This document shows, piece by piece, positions 9,315-17,465 of a stretch of DNA of 64,000 nucleotides. The position numbers and the translations under genes were made by a program. The stretch spans positions 248,001 to 312,000 of the forward strand of contig CALNXQ010000003.1 of assembly GCA_942490535.1 (NCBI GenBank), read 5' to 3'. The notes beneath the pieces are model-generated. The model was given only the letters and a program-made list of their open reading frames with translations. It was not told where the DNA came from and did not search any database. The stretch comes from JAEINY01 sp942490535. Its GTDB lineage: Bacteria; Bacteroidota; Bacteroidia; Bacteroidales; Marinilabiliaceae. Numbering within the stretch: the stretch's first letter is position 1; every line of letters starts with the position of its first letter.

Positions 9315-10019
9315 TTATTGCAGCACAAAATTGATGGGAACGGTATACGCTACATTAGCAGGTTTACCGGCATTCGTGCCAGGCTTCCACTTACCCAGGG
9401 AAGCAACGACTCTAAGCGCTTCCTGATCAAGGCGAGGATCCACCCCACGCGCCACCGTCACAAGCTGCACATCGCCCTCTTTAGTAACGACAAAGGAAAT
9501 ATATACCATTCCCTGAACCCGCTGTTGCCGGGCATCTTCAGGATACATCACCTCACGGGCAATAAATTCTCTCAGTTTATTGGCACCACCGGGATACTCC
9601 GGCATATTATCCACTATAAAATACAAGGTATCGCCATTCTCCATAAAATTCAGAGCATTATCCAGGAGCTTCCCTTTTTTATAAGTGGCTTGGTGGTTTT
9701 TGCCACCGGACCGATAATAAGATACATACTCCCCATGCAAGCGGATTTTTTTAGAGGCTTTTAGGTGCACAAAATCAGCTGCAGTGGCTTGATATTTTCC
9801 CTTCGACACGCACCTACATTGGCTCTTGGGGCTACCATTTGCGTAGTAATCCGAAACTACGTATTCATTTTGTGAGACCTTACGCGTGGTGCGCATATAG
9901 TCATACTTCACGGATGATGCCAACTGATCATGGGCATCAAAATAAAGGGTATCCAGCTCCTGTCCCGACAGGGTTACTGAAGATAGGATAATAAAAGCTG
10001 TCAGTACTAAATGTTTCAT
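9315..10019 (-). CDS. TonB C-terminal-domain energy transducer, secreted
   Basis: This 234-residue protein starts at ATG 10019 with a signal sequence or anchor (MKHLVLTAFIILSSVTLSGQ). The frame continues upstream to 10130, but that part overlaps the LytTR gene and is rejected. The middle carries MORN/toxin-antidote-like repeats (YANGSPKSQCRCVSKGKYQ, LHGEYVSYYRSGGKNHQATYKKG). The C-terminus is a TonB domain: PGGANKLREFIAREVMYPEDARQQRVQG, then VYISFVVTKEGDV and LGKWKPGTNAGKPANVAYTVPINF. It lacks an obvious proline-rich linker and long TM segment, so it may be a periplasmic TonB-domain protein. It lies 43 bp downstream of the LytTR regulator on the same strand. Confidence 0.85.
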   Translation of the reverse strand: MKHLVLTAFIILSSVTLSGQELDTLYFDAHDQLASSVKYDYMRTTRKVSQNEYVVSDYYANGSPKSQCRCVSKGKYQATAADFVHLKASKKIRLHGEYVSYYRSGGKNHQATYKKGKLLDNALNFMENGDTLYFIVDNMPEYPGGANKLREFIAREVMYPEDARQQRVQGMVYISFVVTKEGDVQLVTVARGVDPRLDQEALRVVASLGKWKPGTNAGKPANVAYTVPINFVLQ

Positions 10020-10062
10020 GATGATAAGATAACGTTTGATATAAGGTAATTCTTTGCCAATC

Positions 10063-10809
10063 CTACAACTGTTCCAATAAGGTGAGCAACATCTGCTTTC
10101 GCCGGGATGAAACGGGTATCTCACGGCCATTGGTCATGATGATGAATCCACCATCGGTTTTATCCACCATTTTGATGCCATGCAAATTCACCAGGTAGGA
10201 TTGATGGGGCCGCAGGAAATCAAATCCCTCCAGCAACTCGGCATATTCCTTCATGCTTTTGGAAACCAATATCTCTTTCTGATCTTTCAAAAAGAAGGTG
10301 GTGTAACTGTTATCACTTTTACAAAAGAGAATGTCGGCTATATCCACCAAATGCATGGCTTCAGCGGTGCGCAACACCAGTTTCTTCGATTGGGTCTTCT
10401 TCTCATAATGATCCATGAAGTTGTTCAGTTGCTTCTCGCTCTCCTGCTGTTCAATGTGGGTCATGGCATTTTCAATGGCCTGAATAAACTCAAATTCATT
10501 CACCGGTTTCAAAATGTAATCCATGGCACTGAACTTAATGGCCTTGATGGCAAAATCATTAAACGCCGTGATAAAAACCAGCTTAAACCGATAGGGCCGG
10601 CATTTCTGCAAGACATTAAAACCGGTACCGCCTTTAATTTCGATGTCGAGCAAGACAATATCCGGATCGTGCTGCTTGATACAGGCAATCCCATCGGTAA
10701 CCGAGTCAGCCTCTGCGACCACTTCAACATCCGGAAAATTATCAGTCAACAGTTGCCGGTGAAGGCGTCTGACATTCTGCTCATCATCGATGATAACAAC
10801 TTTGATCAT
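10063..10809 (-). CDS. LytTR-family response regulator
   Basis: This 248-residue two-domain regulator has an N-terminal receiver (IIDDEQNVRR acid pocket, phospho-acceptor D55 in DIVLLDIEIKGG, and conserved K in YILKPVNEFEFIQAI). The C-terminal DNA-binding LytTR domain (about 145-248) contains LVDIADILFCKSDNSYTTFFLKD and FLRPHQSYLVNLHGIKMVDK. It is the partner of the histidine kinase that starts 91 bp upstream on the same strand. Phosphorylation should drive binding to promoter direct repeats, and its targets are unknown. The downstream TonB-domain gene is probably on the same transcript. Confidence 0.93.
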   Translation of the reverse strand: MIKVVIIDDEQNVRRLHRQLLTDNFPDVEVVAEADSVTDGIACIKQHDPDIVLLDIEIKGGTGFNVLQKCRPYRFKLVFITAFNDFAIKAIKFSAMDYILKPVNEFEFIQAIENAMTHIEQQESEKQLNNFMDHYEKKTQSKKLVLRTAEAMHLVDIADILFCKSDNSYTTFFLKDQKEILVSKSMKEYAELLEGFDFLRPHQSYLVNLHGIKMVDKTDGGFIIMTNGREIPVSSRRKQMLLTLLEQL

Positions 10810-10900
10810 AGTTATAAAACTAATATTTCTTCCAACATAAAGCTATTTATTTGGATGCGGACATGAACCCATCCAATAAACTTCAGAAAAACACCAACCA

Positions 10901-12871
10901 TTAGTTAAGACTCTGGGTCAAAACCTCCTTAATTGGTAAATACAACAGCACACGTGTCCCAGTGGTGGATGCAGTAGAAACATCTTCAATAATGGGTTCC
11001 GGTAAATTCTTATGGCTGTTTTTGAGAATTTTAATGCGCTGATTAAAAATGGTGGTTGCCATGGATTGATGGCCGCTATTAGGTGCATGGATCGTTTGAT
11101 TGATCCCTACCCCATTATCCTCAACTTCCACCCGCAAACGCGACTGTTCATCCCTAAAACGAATGGTAATCAAACCGCCCTCCGGTACTTCTTTGATCCC
11201 GTGTTTGATGGCATTTTCCACAAAAGGCTGAATCATCATGGGGGGTATCTCAACAAATTCCGTCTCTAACTCATCGGCCGTTTCAATTTTAAAATCAAAG
11301 GCCTGGTTCATGCGCATGCGCTCCAGCTGCAGGTAATTGTCCAGGGTATGGATCTCCTCCTCCAGGGAGATGTGATCGGCCCCTGAATTTTTGAGGATAG
11401 ATCGTGTCAGAGCGGCAAAATTGCCCATGTAACGGGCTGCTTTTTGGGCATCATTGCGGTACATGTAACTCTGTATGCTCCCCAGGGCATTGAAAATAAA
11501 ATGCGGATTCATCTGCGACTTGAGTAATTTTTGCTTCAGTTTCTCCTCCTGCAGCACCGCTTGCTTACGCCGCGACACAAACACATAAATACCCAAAACA
11601 AGACTTAGTACTAAGATGATGATCACCGCAACTCCCAGGCGAATGCTTTGATTTTTAATTTTATTCTCGGCCGAAAGCAGTTCAATGCGTTGTTCTTTTT
11701 TATGTGTCTGATATTCTACTTCAAGCGACTGCAACTCACGGGCGTTGCGTGCTAACATAATGCTATCCTTCCAATTCTGGGTTTCCTGAAGGGCTTGAAC
11801 AGCAATATGCCACTGGTTGGTTTGTTGATACAATTCAAACAAGGCCTCATTGATCAGTATCAAATTTTCAATGGAATGAATCTCCGTGGCTTTCGCTTTG
11901 GCCTTCATCAGGTAATCCGAAGCCAGGGCATACTGTTTGCCGGCCAGCTTGATCTTACCCAAATAGGCATTGCATAAGGCCTGGTAACGATCATTATCGT
12001 ATTTGACATGCTCCTTCAAGGCCATTTGAAAGCATTCTTCCGCCTGCTGTAAATCACCGGCGGCAAAGAGTGCCTGACCAATGAGGTGATCTGAGACGGC
12101 AATTCCCTTATAATACTTCAATTCAATCTTCAACTGCCTGGCTGCCTTAAAATAATACATGGCCGAATCGAGTTGATGCTGCATGAGACAGATTTCACCC
12201 AGCGTGCCATAATTATAGGAAAGGGTGCGCTTATCATCACTTTCGGAGGATAAACGGACGGATTGATTCAGATAGTATTTCGCCTTCTCATATTCCTCCT
12301 GCACAAAGTAAGTGGCTCCCAGGGTATTTTGCGTAAAGGAAGCCCCTTTAAAATCACTGATGGCTTCCTGTATGGCTAATGCCTGATGAAAATAGGTAAT
12401 GGCCATTGAATTGATATCCTGCTTCCGGTAGACTTGTCCCAGGTTATTGTAGTTATACACCATCTGGACACTATCGCGCAAAAGCTGCGCTATTTCGAGC
12501 GATTGATTGTGGTACTGCACGGCCAAATCGTAGTTCTCATCAAAACGCTCCTGCAGACCCAGGCGATCAATGCCTTGCATCAACCCTTTTTGATAACCGG
12601 TTCTCATGGTATGGTCTACATACTCTTTTAATAAAGGCTTATAGTCCTGCCGGAGTTTACGCCGGTTCTTGCAGATCACTAAAAAGAGCTGATCCATGGA
12701 CGTACTGTCTAAGGCTGTATTTTGAAGCGCTATAAAAATGCTGTCACGGAGTTGAAGTGCAGCACTGAGATCTTTGTTTTGTGGCTCTTGTGCAAAGGAA
12801 CCCAAAAAACATCCCCAAAGGATGAGCAGGATGAGTGTGGTCCTGGGACCGGATTTAATACAATGCATCAT
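10901..12871 (-). CDS. TPR-containing sensor histidine kinase, LytS/YehU type
   Basis: This 656-residue membrane kinase starts with a signal peptide (TTLILLILWGCFLGSFA). About residues 85-365 form tetratricopeptide repeats, for example YNNLGQVYRKQDINSMAITYFHQ and YYLNQSVRLSSESDDKRTLSYNY. A coiled segment and one TM helix (VAVIIILVLSLVLGIYVFV) follow. The HisKA-type phospho-acceptor is H456 or close to it in QMNPHFIFNALGSIQ, and the ATPase has ENAIKHGIKEVPEGG and VEVEDNGVGI. TPRs face the periplasm and may bind a ligand or partner protein. It pairs with the LytTR regulator immediately downstream. A promoter element and a perfect inverted repeat lie just ahead of the start. Confidence 0.93.
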   Translation of the reverse strand: MMHCIKSGPRTTLILLILWGCFLGSFAQEPQNKDLSAALQLRDSIFIALQNTALDSTSMDQLFLVICKNRRKLRQDYKPLLKEYVDHTMRTGYQKGLMQGIDRLGLQERFDENYDLAVQYHNQSLEIAQLLRDSVQMVYNYNNLGQVYRKQDINSMAITYFHQALAIQEAISDFKGASFTQNTLGATYFVQEEYEKAKYYLNQSVRLSSESDDKRTLSYNYGTLGEICLMQHQLDSAMYYFKAARQLKIELKYYKGIAVSDHLIGQALFAAGDLQQAEECFQMALKEHVKYDNDRYQALCNAYLGKIKLAGKQYALASDYLMKAKAKATEIHSIENLILINEALFELYQQTNQWHIAVQALQETQNWKDSIMLARNARELQSLEVEYQTHKKEQRIELLSAENKIKNQSIRLGVAVIIILVLSLVLGIYVFVSRRKQAVLQEEKLKQKLLKSQMNPHFIFNALGSIQSYMYRNDAQKAARYMGNFAALTRSILKNSGADHISLEEEIHTLDNYLQLERMRMNQAFDFKIETADELETEFVEIPPMMIQPFVENAIKHGIKEVPEGGLITIRFRDEQSRLRVEVEDNGVGINQTIHAPNSGHQSMATTIFNQRIKILKNSHKNLPEPIIEDVSTASTTGTRVLLYLPIKEVLTQSLN

Positions 12872-12891
12872 TAAGGTTTTGGTTTTGGCTA

Positions 12892-12928
12892 TTCAGAATT
12901 ATTTGAACTAATTCTGAACTCAAAAATA
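12892..12928 (-). promoter_or_regulatory. Kinase promoter element and 10-bp inverted repeat
   Basis: On the minus strand a perfect -7 element TATTTTTG occupies 12928-12921. Directly after the expected start site sits a perfect inverted repeat: TTCAGAATTA (12892-12901), a 7-bp spacer, and TAATTCTGAA (12909-12918). It could be an operator or a leader hairpin controlling the kinase-regulator-TonB genes. No clear -33 element was seen. Confidence 0.5.
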
Positions 12929-13026
12929 CGCACAAATCCATTGAGAATGATACTAAATAGCAAGTAATAAGGAATACGTGAAAGGATAAAGGAAAGTACA
13001 TCCTGAGGCTGCATGCTCCAATAGTG

Positions 13027-13197
13027 CTAAGAAAAGGGGAAGATACCTTCTAATTTCTCACCTGGTTTGCAGCCAATTGCTTGTCCTTTAAAAACGGGAT
13101 AGCTTGCAGAAGTTCTATAAAGAGACATCGATCGTTGATCAAACCCCAGTGCACCGTTAAATGAATGAATTACAGCCCATAATCCAGCCACAGCCAT
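13027..13197 (-). CDS. Possible 56-residue ORF or gene remnant after btuD
   Basis: An open frame continues in the same phase directly after the btuD stop. From an ATG at 13197 it encodes 56 residues, opening MAVAGLWAVIHSFNGALGFD and ending GCKPGEKLEGIFPFS. The composition is protein-like and six in-frame codons before the ATG are also open. I recognise no family. It could be a tiny downstream gene of the B12 operon, the remnant of a decayed gene, or chance. The rest of the 350-bp gap between the kinase gene and btuD shows nothing else. Confidence 0.3.
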   Translation of the reverse strand: MAVAGLWAVIHSFNGALGFDQRSMSLYRTSASYPVFKGQAIGCKPGEKLEGIFPFS

Positions 13198-13221
13198 TGT
13201 GTCATCAACGTCCAGATCGTA

Positions 13222-14241
13222 TTAATTATCGGCTTTAATCTGCTCCAACAAATCTTCAATGGTGCGCAGTTTTTGGGGGCTTCCATTTGGCAATTTCAAC
13301 ACATATTCGCGATTGTTATCGGGATAGATTTCGACCTGAGGATAATCCCCTTCATCGACGGTAGTTTTATATCCGGTACGGTTCAAAGCCCGGTTCACCC
13401 ATTTGTATTCGATGCCTTTCCCCACCAGGCGAATGGTTTTGAGTTGCTCCTTTTCCACTTTAAACGTTCCCGAATCATTATCAAACACAATGCCTTCCCG
13501 CTCGAAGAAGCGACGAAAACCATCTGCTAATACTAAATCTTCGGGAATCCCGGCTTCCAAATCACGCCCTTGCGCCAACAGCCAGATCTTATCGGCCAAT
13601 TGAAGGGCCAGATCCAAATCATGGGTCGATAACAAAATCCCTTTGTTTTTATCCCGCGCCAGCCGTTTGAGTAATTGCACAATTTCGATGCGGCTGGGCA
13701 AGTCCAGAAAAGCCGTGGGCTCATCCAGAATAATGAGCGGCGCATCCTGTACTAATGCTTTCGCCACCATGGCTTTTTGTCGCTCCCCATCGCTCATACA
13801 AATCAATTGCCGGTGCTCGAAATCTGCCAGTCCCACATCTTGTATGGCTTCCTTCACCAAGGCTTTATCATGAAGGGATAAGGTGCCAAAAAAGCCGGTG
13901 AAAGGAGTACGTCCCAAGGCCACCAGATCAAAAACCGTCATGTTGGGAATCATCAGCTTTTCCGTCAACACCACACTGATATGGCGCGCCAATTCTTTGC
14001 GGCTATAGGCTTCCAGCGAAACACCATTCACTTTGACATCGCCACTTAGCTTGGGAATAAAACCACTTAATGTTTTTATCAATGTGGATTTACCGGCTCC
14101 ATTAGGTCCCAACAAGCAGGCAAACTCACCTTGTTGCAACTGTACATGGATGTGTTGGTGGATGACGGTAGACTGTCCTCTTTTTTGAGCATATCCCACT
14201 GCCAGATCGTACGATTCTATCAGAGCCTTCATTTTATGCAT
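13222..14241 (-). CDS. btuD: ABC transporter ATPase for cobalamin (BtuD/FecE type)
   Basis: This 339-residue cytoplasmic ATPase energises B12 uptake. Walker A LLGPNGAGKST is at about 43-53, the signature is MSDGERQ at 149-155 (a variant of LSGGQ), Walker B is LIILDEP at 169-175, and the switch His is in LLSTHDLDLAL. The ATPase core ends near residue 250. An unusual extension of about 90 residues follows (KTIRLVGKGIEYKWVNRAL, then YPQVEIYPDNNREYVLKLPNG), forming a small alpha/beta-looking domain of unknown role. The gene overlaps btuC by 8 bp, so the two are co-translated. Iron-siderophore transporters share this family, but the riboswitch upstream of the operon argues for cobalamin. Confidence 0.9.
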   Translation of the reverse strand: MHKMKALIESYDLAVGYAQKRGQSTVIHQHIHVQLQQGEFACLLGPNGAGKSTLIKTLSGFIPKLSGDVKVNGVSLEAYSRKELARHISVVLTEKLMIPNMTVFDLVALGRTPFTGFFGTLSLHDKALVKEAIQDVGLADFEHRQLICMSDGERQKAMVAKALVQDAPLIILDEPTAFLDLPSRIEIVQLLKRLARDKNKGILLSTHDLDLALQLADKIWLLAQGRDLEAGIPEDLVLADGFRRFFEREGIVFDNDSGTFKVEKEQLKTIRLVGKGIEYKWVNRALNRTGYKTTVDEGDYPQVEIYPDNNREYVLKLPNGSPQKLRTIEDLLEQIKADN

Positions 14242-15283
14242 TTATGCTGCTTAACCGCCTGCGTTTAATAATCACTGAAATTACAATGGGTGCCCCAATC
14301 ATTCCCGTCACCACATTGATGGGAAGCGCCCCATCAAATCCCGGCATGCGGGCAATCAGATTACAGAATAAAGCCAGCACACTACCGGCCAATATGACGG
14401 CAGGCATGAGTATTTTTTGATCCGTGGTACGAAACAATCCTTTTGTGAGGTGCGGAACGGCCAGTCCTAAAAAGGCAATGGGACCACAGAAAGCCGTGAT
14501 CACCGCCGTCAATAATCCGGTGCAACACAGAATTAACAGACGGGTTCGCTGGATATTGACCCCCAGGTTTTCCGCGTAGCTTTCGCCAAGAATCAATACG
14601 TTGAGCGGTTTGACTAACAAGAGACCTCCAATGATACCAAGTCCGATGATGGGCATCATCACCCCCAGCAATTCCCAGGATACATTGGCGAAACTACCCA
14701 ATCCCCAAATCACATAGGCATGCACATCTTCTTTGGGGCTGTAAAACTTCATCACCCCAATGATGGAGGAAGCGGCATAGCCCACCATGATGCCCACAAT
14801 CAAAAGGATCGTGTTATCTTTTAACGTACGGGCAAATAATACGATGAGCAACAGAATTAACATGGCGCCGATGAAGGCTGCACCCACCACGGTTAAATGG
14901 CCAATCAGCCCCAGACTACTGATGGAGATTCCCAGAAAATTACCGGCAAACAGAATGATCATGGCCACGCCCAAACCAGCCCCACTGCTAATGCCTAAAA
15001 TAGACGGGCCGGCCAAGGGGTTGCGAAACAAGGTCTGCATTTGCAAGCCGCCAATGGCTAAGCCCGCTCCTGCCAGAAGTGCCGTGATGGTCTGCGGCAG
15101 CCGGGTATTTAAGATGATGGTAGTCCAGGCTTTTTTAGATGCTTCACCACCGCCCAAAACAGTCACTATTTCACTAAAGGGAATCCGGATCGATCCCAAT
15201 CCGATATTCAGGAAGAAAAGCCCTAGCAATGCCACTACGAGCACTCCAAATCCCACCATCCATTTCATGCGCTTTGGCTCCAT
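14234..15283 (-). CDS. btuC: FecCD/BtuC-family permease for cobalamin
   Basis: This 349-residue inner-membrane permease has about ten TM helices. Family hallmarks are TRLPQTITALLAGAGLAIGGLQMQTLFRNPLAGPSILGISSGAGLG near the N-terminus, the coupling-helix region WGLGSFANVSWE, GESYAENLGVNIQRTR, and the C-terminal FCGPIAFLGLAVPHLTKGLF and RMPGFDGALPINVVTGMIGAPIV. Two copies pair with two BtuD subunits. It lies between btuF (9-bp gap) and btuD (8-bp overlap), and the whole set is controlled by a cobalamin riboswitch. FecCD permeases for iron chelates are the alternative, judged less likely. Confidence 0.92.
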   Translation of the reverse strand: MEPKRMKWMVGFGVLVVALLGLFFLNIGLGSIRIPFSEIVTVLGGGEASKKAWTTIILNTRLPQTITALLAGAGLAIGGLQMQTLFRNPLAGPSILGISSGAGLGVAMIILFAGNFLGISISSLGLIGHLTVVGAAFIGAMLILLLIVLFARTLKDNTILLIVGIMVGYAASSIIGVMKFYSPKEDVHAYVIWGLGSFANVSWELLGVMMPIIGLGIIGGLLLVKPLNVLILGESYAENLGVNIQRTRLLILCCTGLLTAVITAFCGPIAFLGLAVPHLTKGLFRTTDQKILMPAVILAGSVLALFCNLIARMPGFDGALPINVVTGMIGAPIVISVIIKRRRLSSINA

Positions 15284-15291
15284 GCAGATCG

Positions 15292-16431
15292 TTATTGCTT
15301 GAGGTTATAAAAGTACACAGACTGGTAATCCGCATCCAATTCCGGATGAAAGGCGTGCAGCATATCGTTCAGAATCACATCGGGCTGCAACACCCCTTTC
15401 TCATAAAAAAGTGAATGCGAGGCATTGGTCATGATGACATTTTGCTGTTGAAACGCTTTAAAATCGGCATACCGCCCATCCATCTTCCGGAAGGCCTCAT
15501 AGGAAAACTCACCGGGATAATTCACAATAAACAGCCAATAATCCGATTGGTGCGCTTTATCAAAAACGGACTCAAAATCCAAAGAGAGCGAACCGGTTCC
15601 GGTGGTATTTTGATAGATGTAATTGACACCCGCATCTTTAAAGAAATTGGCCATGTAACTTTCTCCGGCTGGCGTATGCCAAACGCCCTGGTATAAATGC
15701 CCGGTAAATACGGAGGGATGTTCCAGGGCCGAAGCGGCTTTAGCTTTGGCTTCCAAATAATTTTTTTCGATGTTGTTGAACAGCTGTTGAGCTTGCGGTT
15801 CCGCATCAAACAAAGCGGCCACCAACACCATCCATTCGGCTCGTCCCAACGGGGTATGTTCCAGATAATCGGCATTGGTGATGATGGGAATGCCGGCACT
15901 CTTAAGGGCCGAAAAGTTATTATCCTTGAAAGGTGAGACCATCACCAAATCCGGTTCTAAATCAACAATCACTTCAAAATCGGGACTGAAGGCCATACCC
16001 ACGTCTCGAATGGCGCCGGATTTAACCTGCTGTTGAATGTATTCATCGGAAATATACTGCGATTCGGCCACCCCACAGATGGTGGATTTTTTAGCGAGCA
16101 AATCAACGTAGTTCACCATGGTGGAGGATAAAGGAATCCACCGCTTCACCGGGCCATTGAGAACCGATCCATTGGCTGCCGAAAGGGTGCTGAGAACCGT
16201 GGTGGCCTGAACCAGGTAAAAGTGTTCAGCTTCGGCCTTTTGATCCCAAGGATTATGAATGACTAATTCTTTGTAACCATCGAAATAATGAATGGCAAAC
16301 CCCTTGGCATATTTAGGGATGTAGCTGCTCTTTGCGTCCTTTACTTGCTGGTTTTGTTGCGTGCCCTTCCTGTCATGGCAAGCCAGCAACACGAAAAGGA
16401 GCACCCCGAGGGGCCATAGTTTTTTGATCAT
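15292..16431 (-). CDS. btuF: Cobalamin-binding lipoprotein of ABC transporter (BtuF-like)
   Basis: This 379-residue periplasmic binding lipoprotein starts at ATG 16431. The signal MIKKLWPLGVLLFVLLAC ends in a lipobox with C18. Segments of the helical-backbone binding fold are VDLLAKKSTICGVAESQYIS, the strand-helix DVGMAFSPDFEVIVDLEPDLVMVSPF, IPIITNADYLEHTPLGRAEWM, and YMANFFKDAGVNYIYQNT. It hands B12 to BtuCD. A frame open to 16569 would add 46 residues, but that part is the cobalamin riboswitch and is not translated. An iron-chelate ligand is the alternative; the riboswitch makes B12 the better call. Confidence 0.88.
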   Translation of the reverse strand: MIKKLWPLGVLLFVLLACHDRKGTQQNQQVKDAKSSYIPKYAKGFAIHYFDGYKELVIHNPWDQKAEAEHFYLVQATTVLSTLSAANGSVLNGPVKRWIPLSSTMVNYVDLLAKKSTICGVAESQYISDEYIQQQVKSGAIRDVGMAFSPDFEVIVDLEPDLVMVSPFKDNNFSALKSAGIPIITNADYLEHTPLGRAEWMVLVAALFDAEPQAQQLFNNIEKNYLEAKAKAASALEHPSVFTGHLYQGVWHTPAGESYMANFFKDAGVNYIYQNTTGTGSLSLDFESVFDKAHQSDYWLFIVNYPGEFSYEAFRKMDGRYADFKAFQQQNVIMTNASHSLFYEKGVLQPDVILNDMLHAFHPELDADYQSVYFYNLKQ

Positions 16432-16469
16432 TTCTTTATCTCCCGAAAGAATTAATGATTTATAAATAA

Positions 16470-16694
16470 CGCTATCCGGCAGGTTTTCCGGCTCTCTTTC
16501 TGTGCACCTCCCTTCCCATCCATCCCAGTAATTATTGGGATAAATTTGACAGTGGTTTATGCGATACACAGTTCCGGCTTACAAAACCGGCACAGATTAC
16601 GGCTACGGGTTTAGCTCAGGTATCTCACCTGATTCCCTCTTCCTGAATTACGGCTGATGGCCTTATGGTATCAGCTATGGAAGTGACCTGAATA
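16470..16694 (-). promoter_or_regulatory. Cobalamin (B12) riboswitch
   Basis: Reading the minus strand, the leader contains the conserved blocks of the B12 element in order: AGAGGGAATCAGGTGAGA (16645-16628 region), then AAACCCGTAGCCGTAATC, then AAACCACTG, a variable stem, GGGATGGATGGGAAGG, and the B12 box AGCCGGAAAACCTGCC at about 16492-16477. The btuF start follows about 45 nt later. Binding of adenosylcobalamin should repress btuF-btuC-btuD by hiding the start region or terminating transcription. The 5' end is set from the -7 element at 16701-16708. Confidence 0.9.
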
Positions 16695-16700
16695 ACGGGT

Positions 16701-16708
16701 CAAAATTA
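16701..16708 (-). promoter_or_regulatory. -7 element of the btu operon
   Basis: TAATTTTG on the minus strand is a perfect TAnnTTTG element. It would start transcription near 16694, exactly ahead of the riboswitch. No clear -33 TTTG was seen at the expected distance. Confidence 0.55.
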
Positions 16709-16794
16709 CGTTTTTTTTGAAGAATAACCGGTTCTTCCAGGAAAATTGCGGATAAACAAACACGTACCTGCCCTATGGCGCAGGCTAATCAGCT

Positions 16795-17285
16795 CCAGAA
16801 AGAATTGAAGGTACCGTTCATGTGCTGAAATACCTCCCTGTTTTTTTTCAAGCTGTCTTCACGCCGGTAAAAATCATCCAGAATGAGATCAGGGAATCCA
16901 TTACGCGTTGTGACCACTCCCTGAACCAATTCAGGCTCCCATTCATGCGATGGAAGATCACCCTGATTTTATTCAGGCTACTTTCACGTCTTCAAAAATC
17001 ATCCTGAGTGAGTTCAAGCGCTCCATCACGCGTTGTGACCACTCCCTGAAACAATTCAGGCTCCCGTTCATGTGGTGGAAGATCACCCTGATTTTATTCA
17101 GGCTACTTTCACATCTGCAAAAATCATCCGGAGTGAGTTCTAGCGCTCCATCACGCGTTGTGACCACTCCCTGAAACAATTCAGGCTCCCGTTCATGTGG
17201 TGGAAAATCACCCTTATTTTATTCAGGCTGCCCTTTCGAGCTTAGAAAAAAAACAGCAGACAATTTTACGCGTCATCACGGACCA
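16795..17285. repeat. Array of 42-bp dyad units in a 125-bp higher-order repeat
   Basis: A 125-bp unit recurs with identical spacing: the word ACGCGTTGTGACC starts at 16903, 17028 and 17153, and a degraded copy at 17278. Inside each 125-bp unit are three related subunits of 41-42 bp, each opening with a dyad: CCTGAGTGAGTTCAAG, CCTGAAACAATTCAGG and CCTGATTTTATTCAGG. In one unit the dyad centres are 17010.5, 17052.5 and 17094.5. The text after the dyad is also alike (GGCTCCCGTTCATG, GGCTACTTTCACGT, AGCGCTCCATCACG). Degenerate copies reach back to about 16795. Total about eleven subunits. The array lies between the 3' end of the dipeptidyl peptidase gene and the btu promoter. Short frames inside it are repeat artefacts. 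Confidence 0.9.
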
Positions 17286-17465
17286 TGACCTATCGTAAGA
17301 TTATGAAGTTTTAATGTATTGAGTAATTTATGGAACGGTTCTCAATAAGCAGCTTGAAGTGAAGAACCGTTTCATAAGACTTTTTAAATGCTCTATTAGC
17401 CAATATCTATAAGTTCAATGAGCAATTCCCTGCAAGACCACCTACGCCTGAACAGGAAAACACTC

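Noticed and set aside
16432..16569. 46-residue N-terminal extension of the cobalamin-binding protein
   Set aside because: This DNA is the cobalamin riboswitch, and the lipoprotein signal begins at the ATG at 16431.
16822..17179. Several 60-74 residue frames on both strands
   Set aside because: They repeat each other because they lie inside the 125-bp tandem array. No independent evidence for translation.
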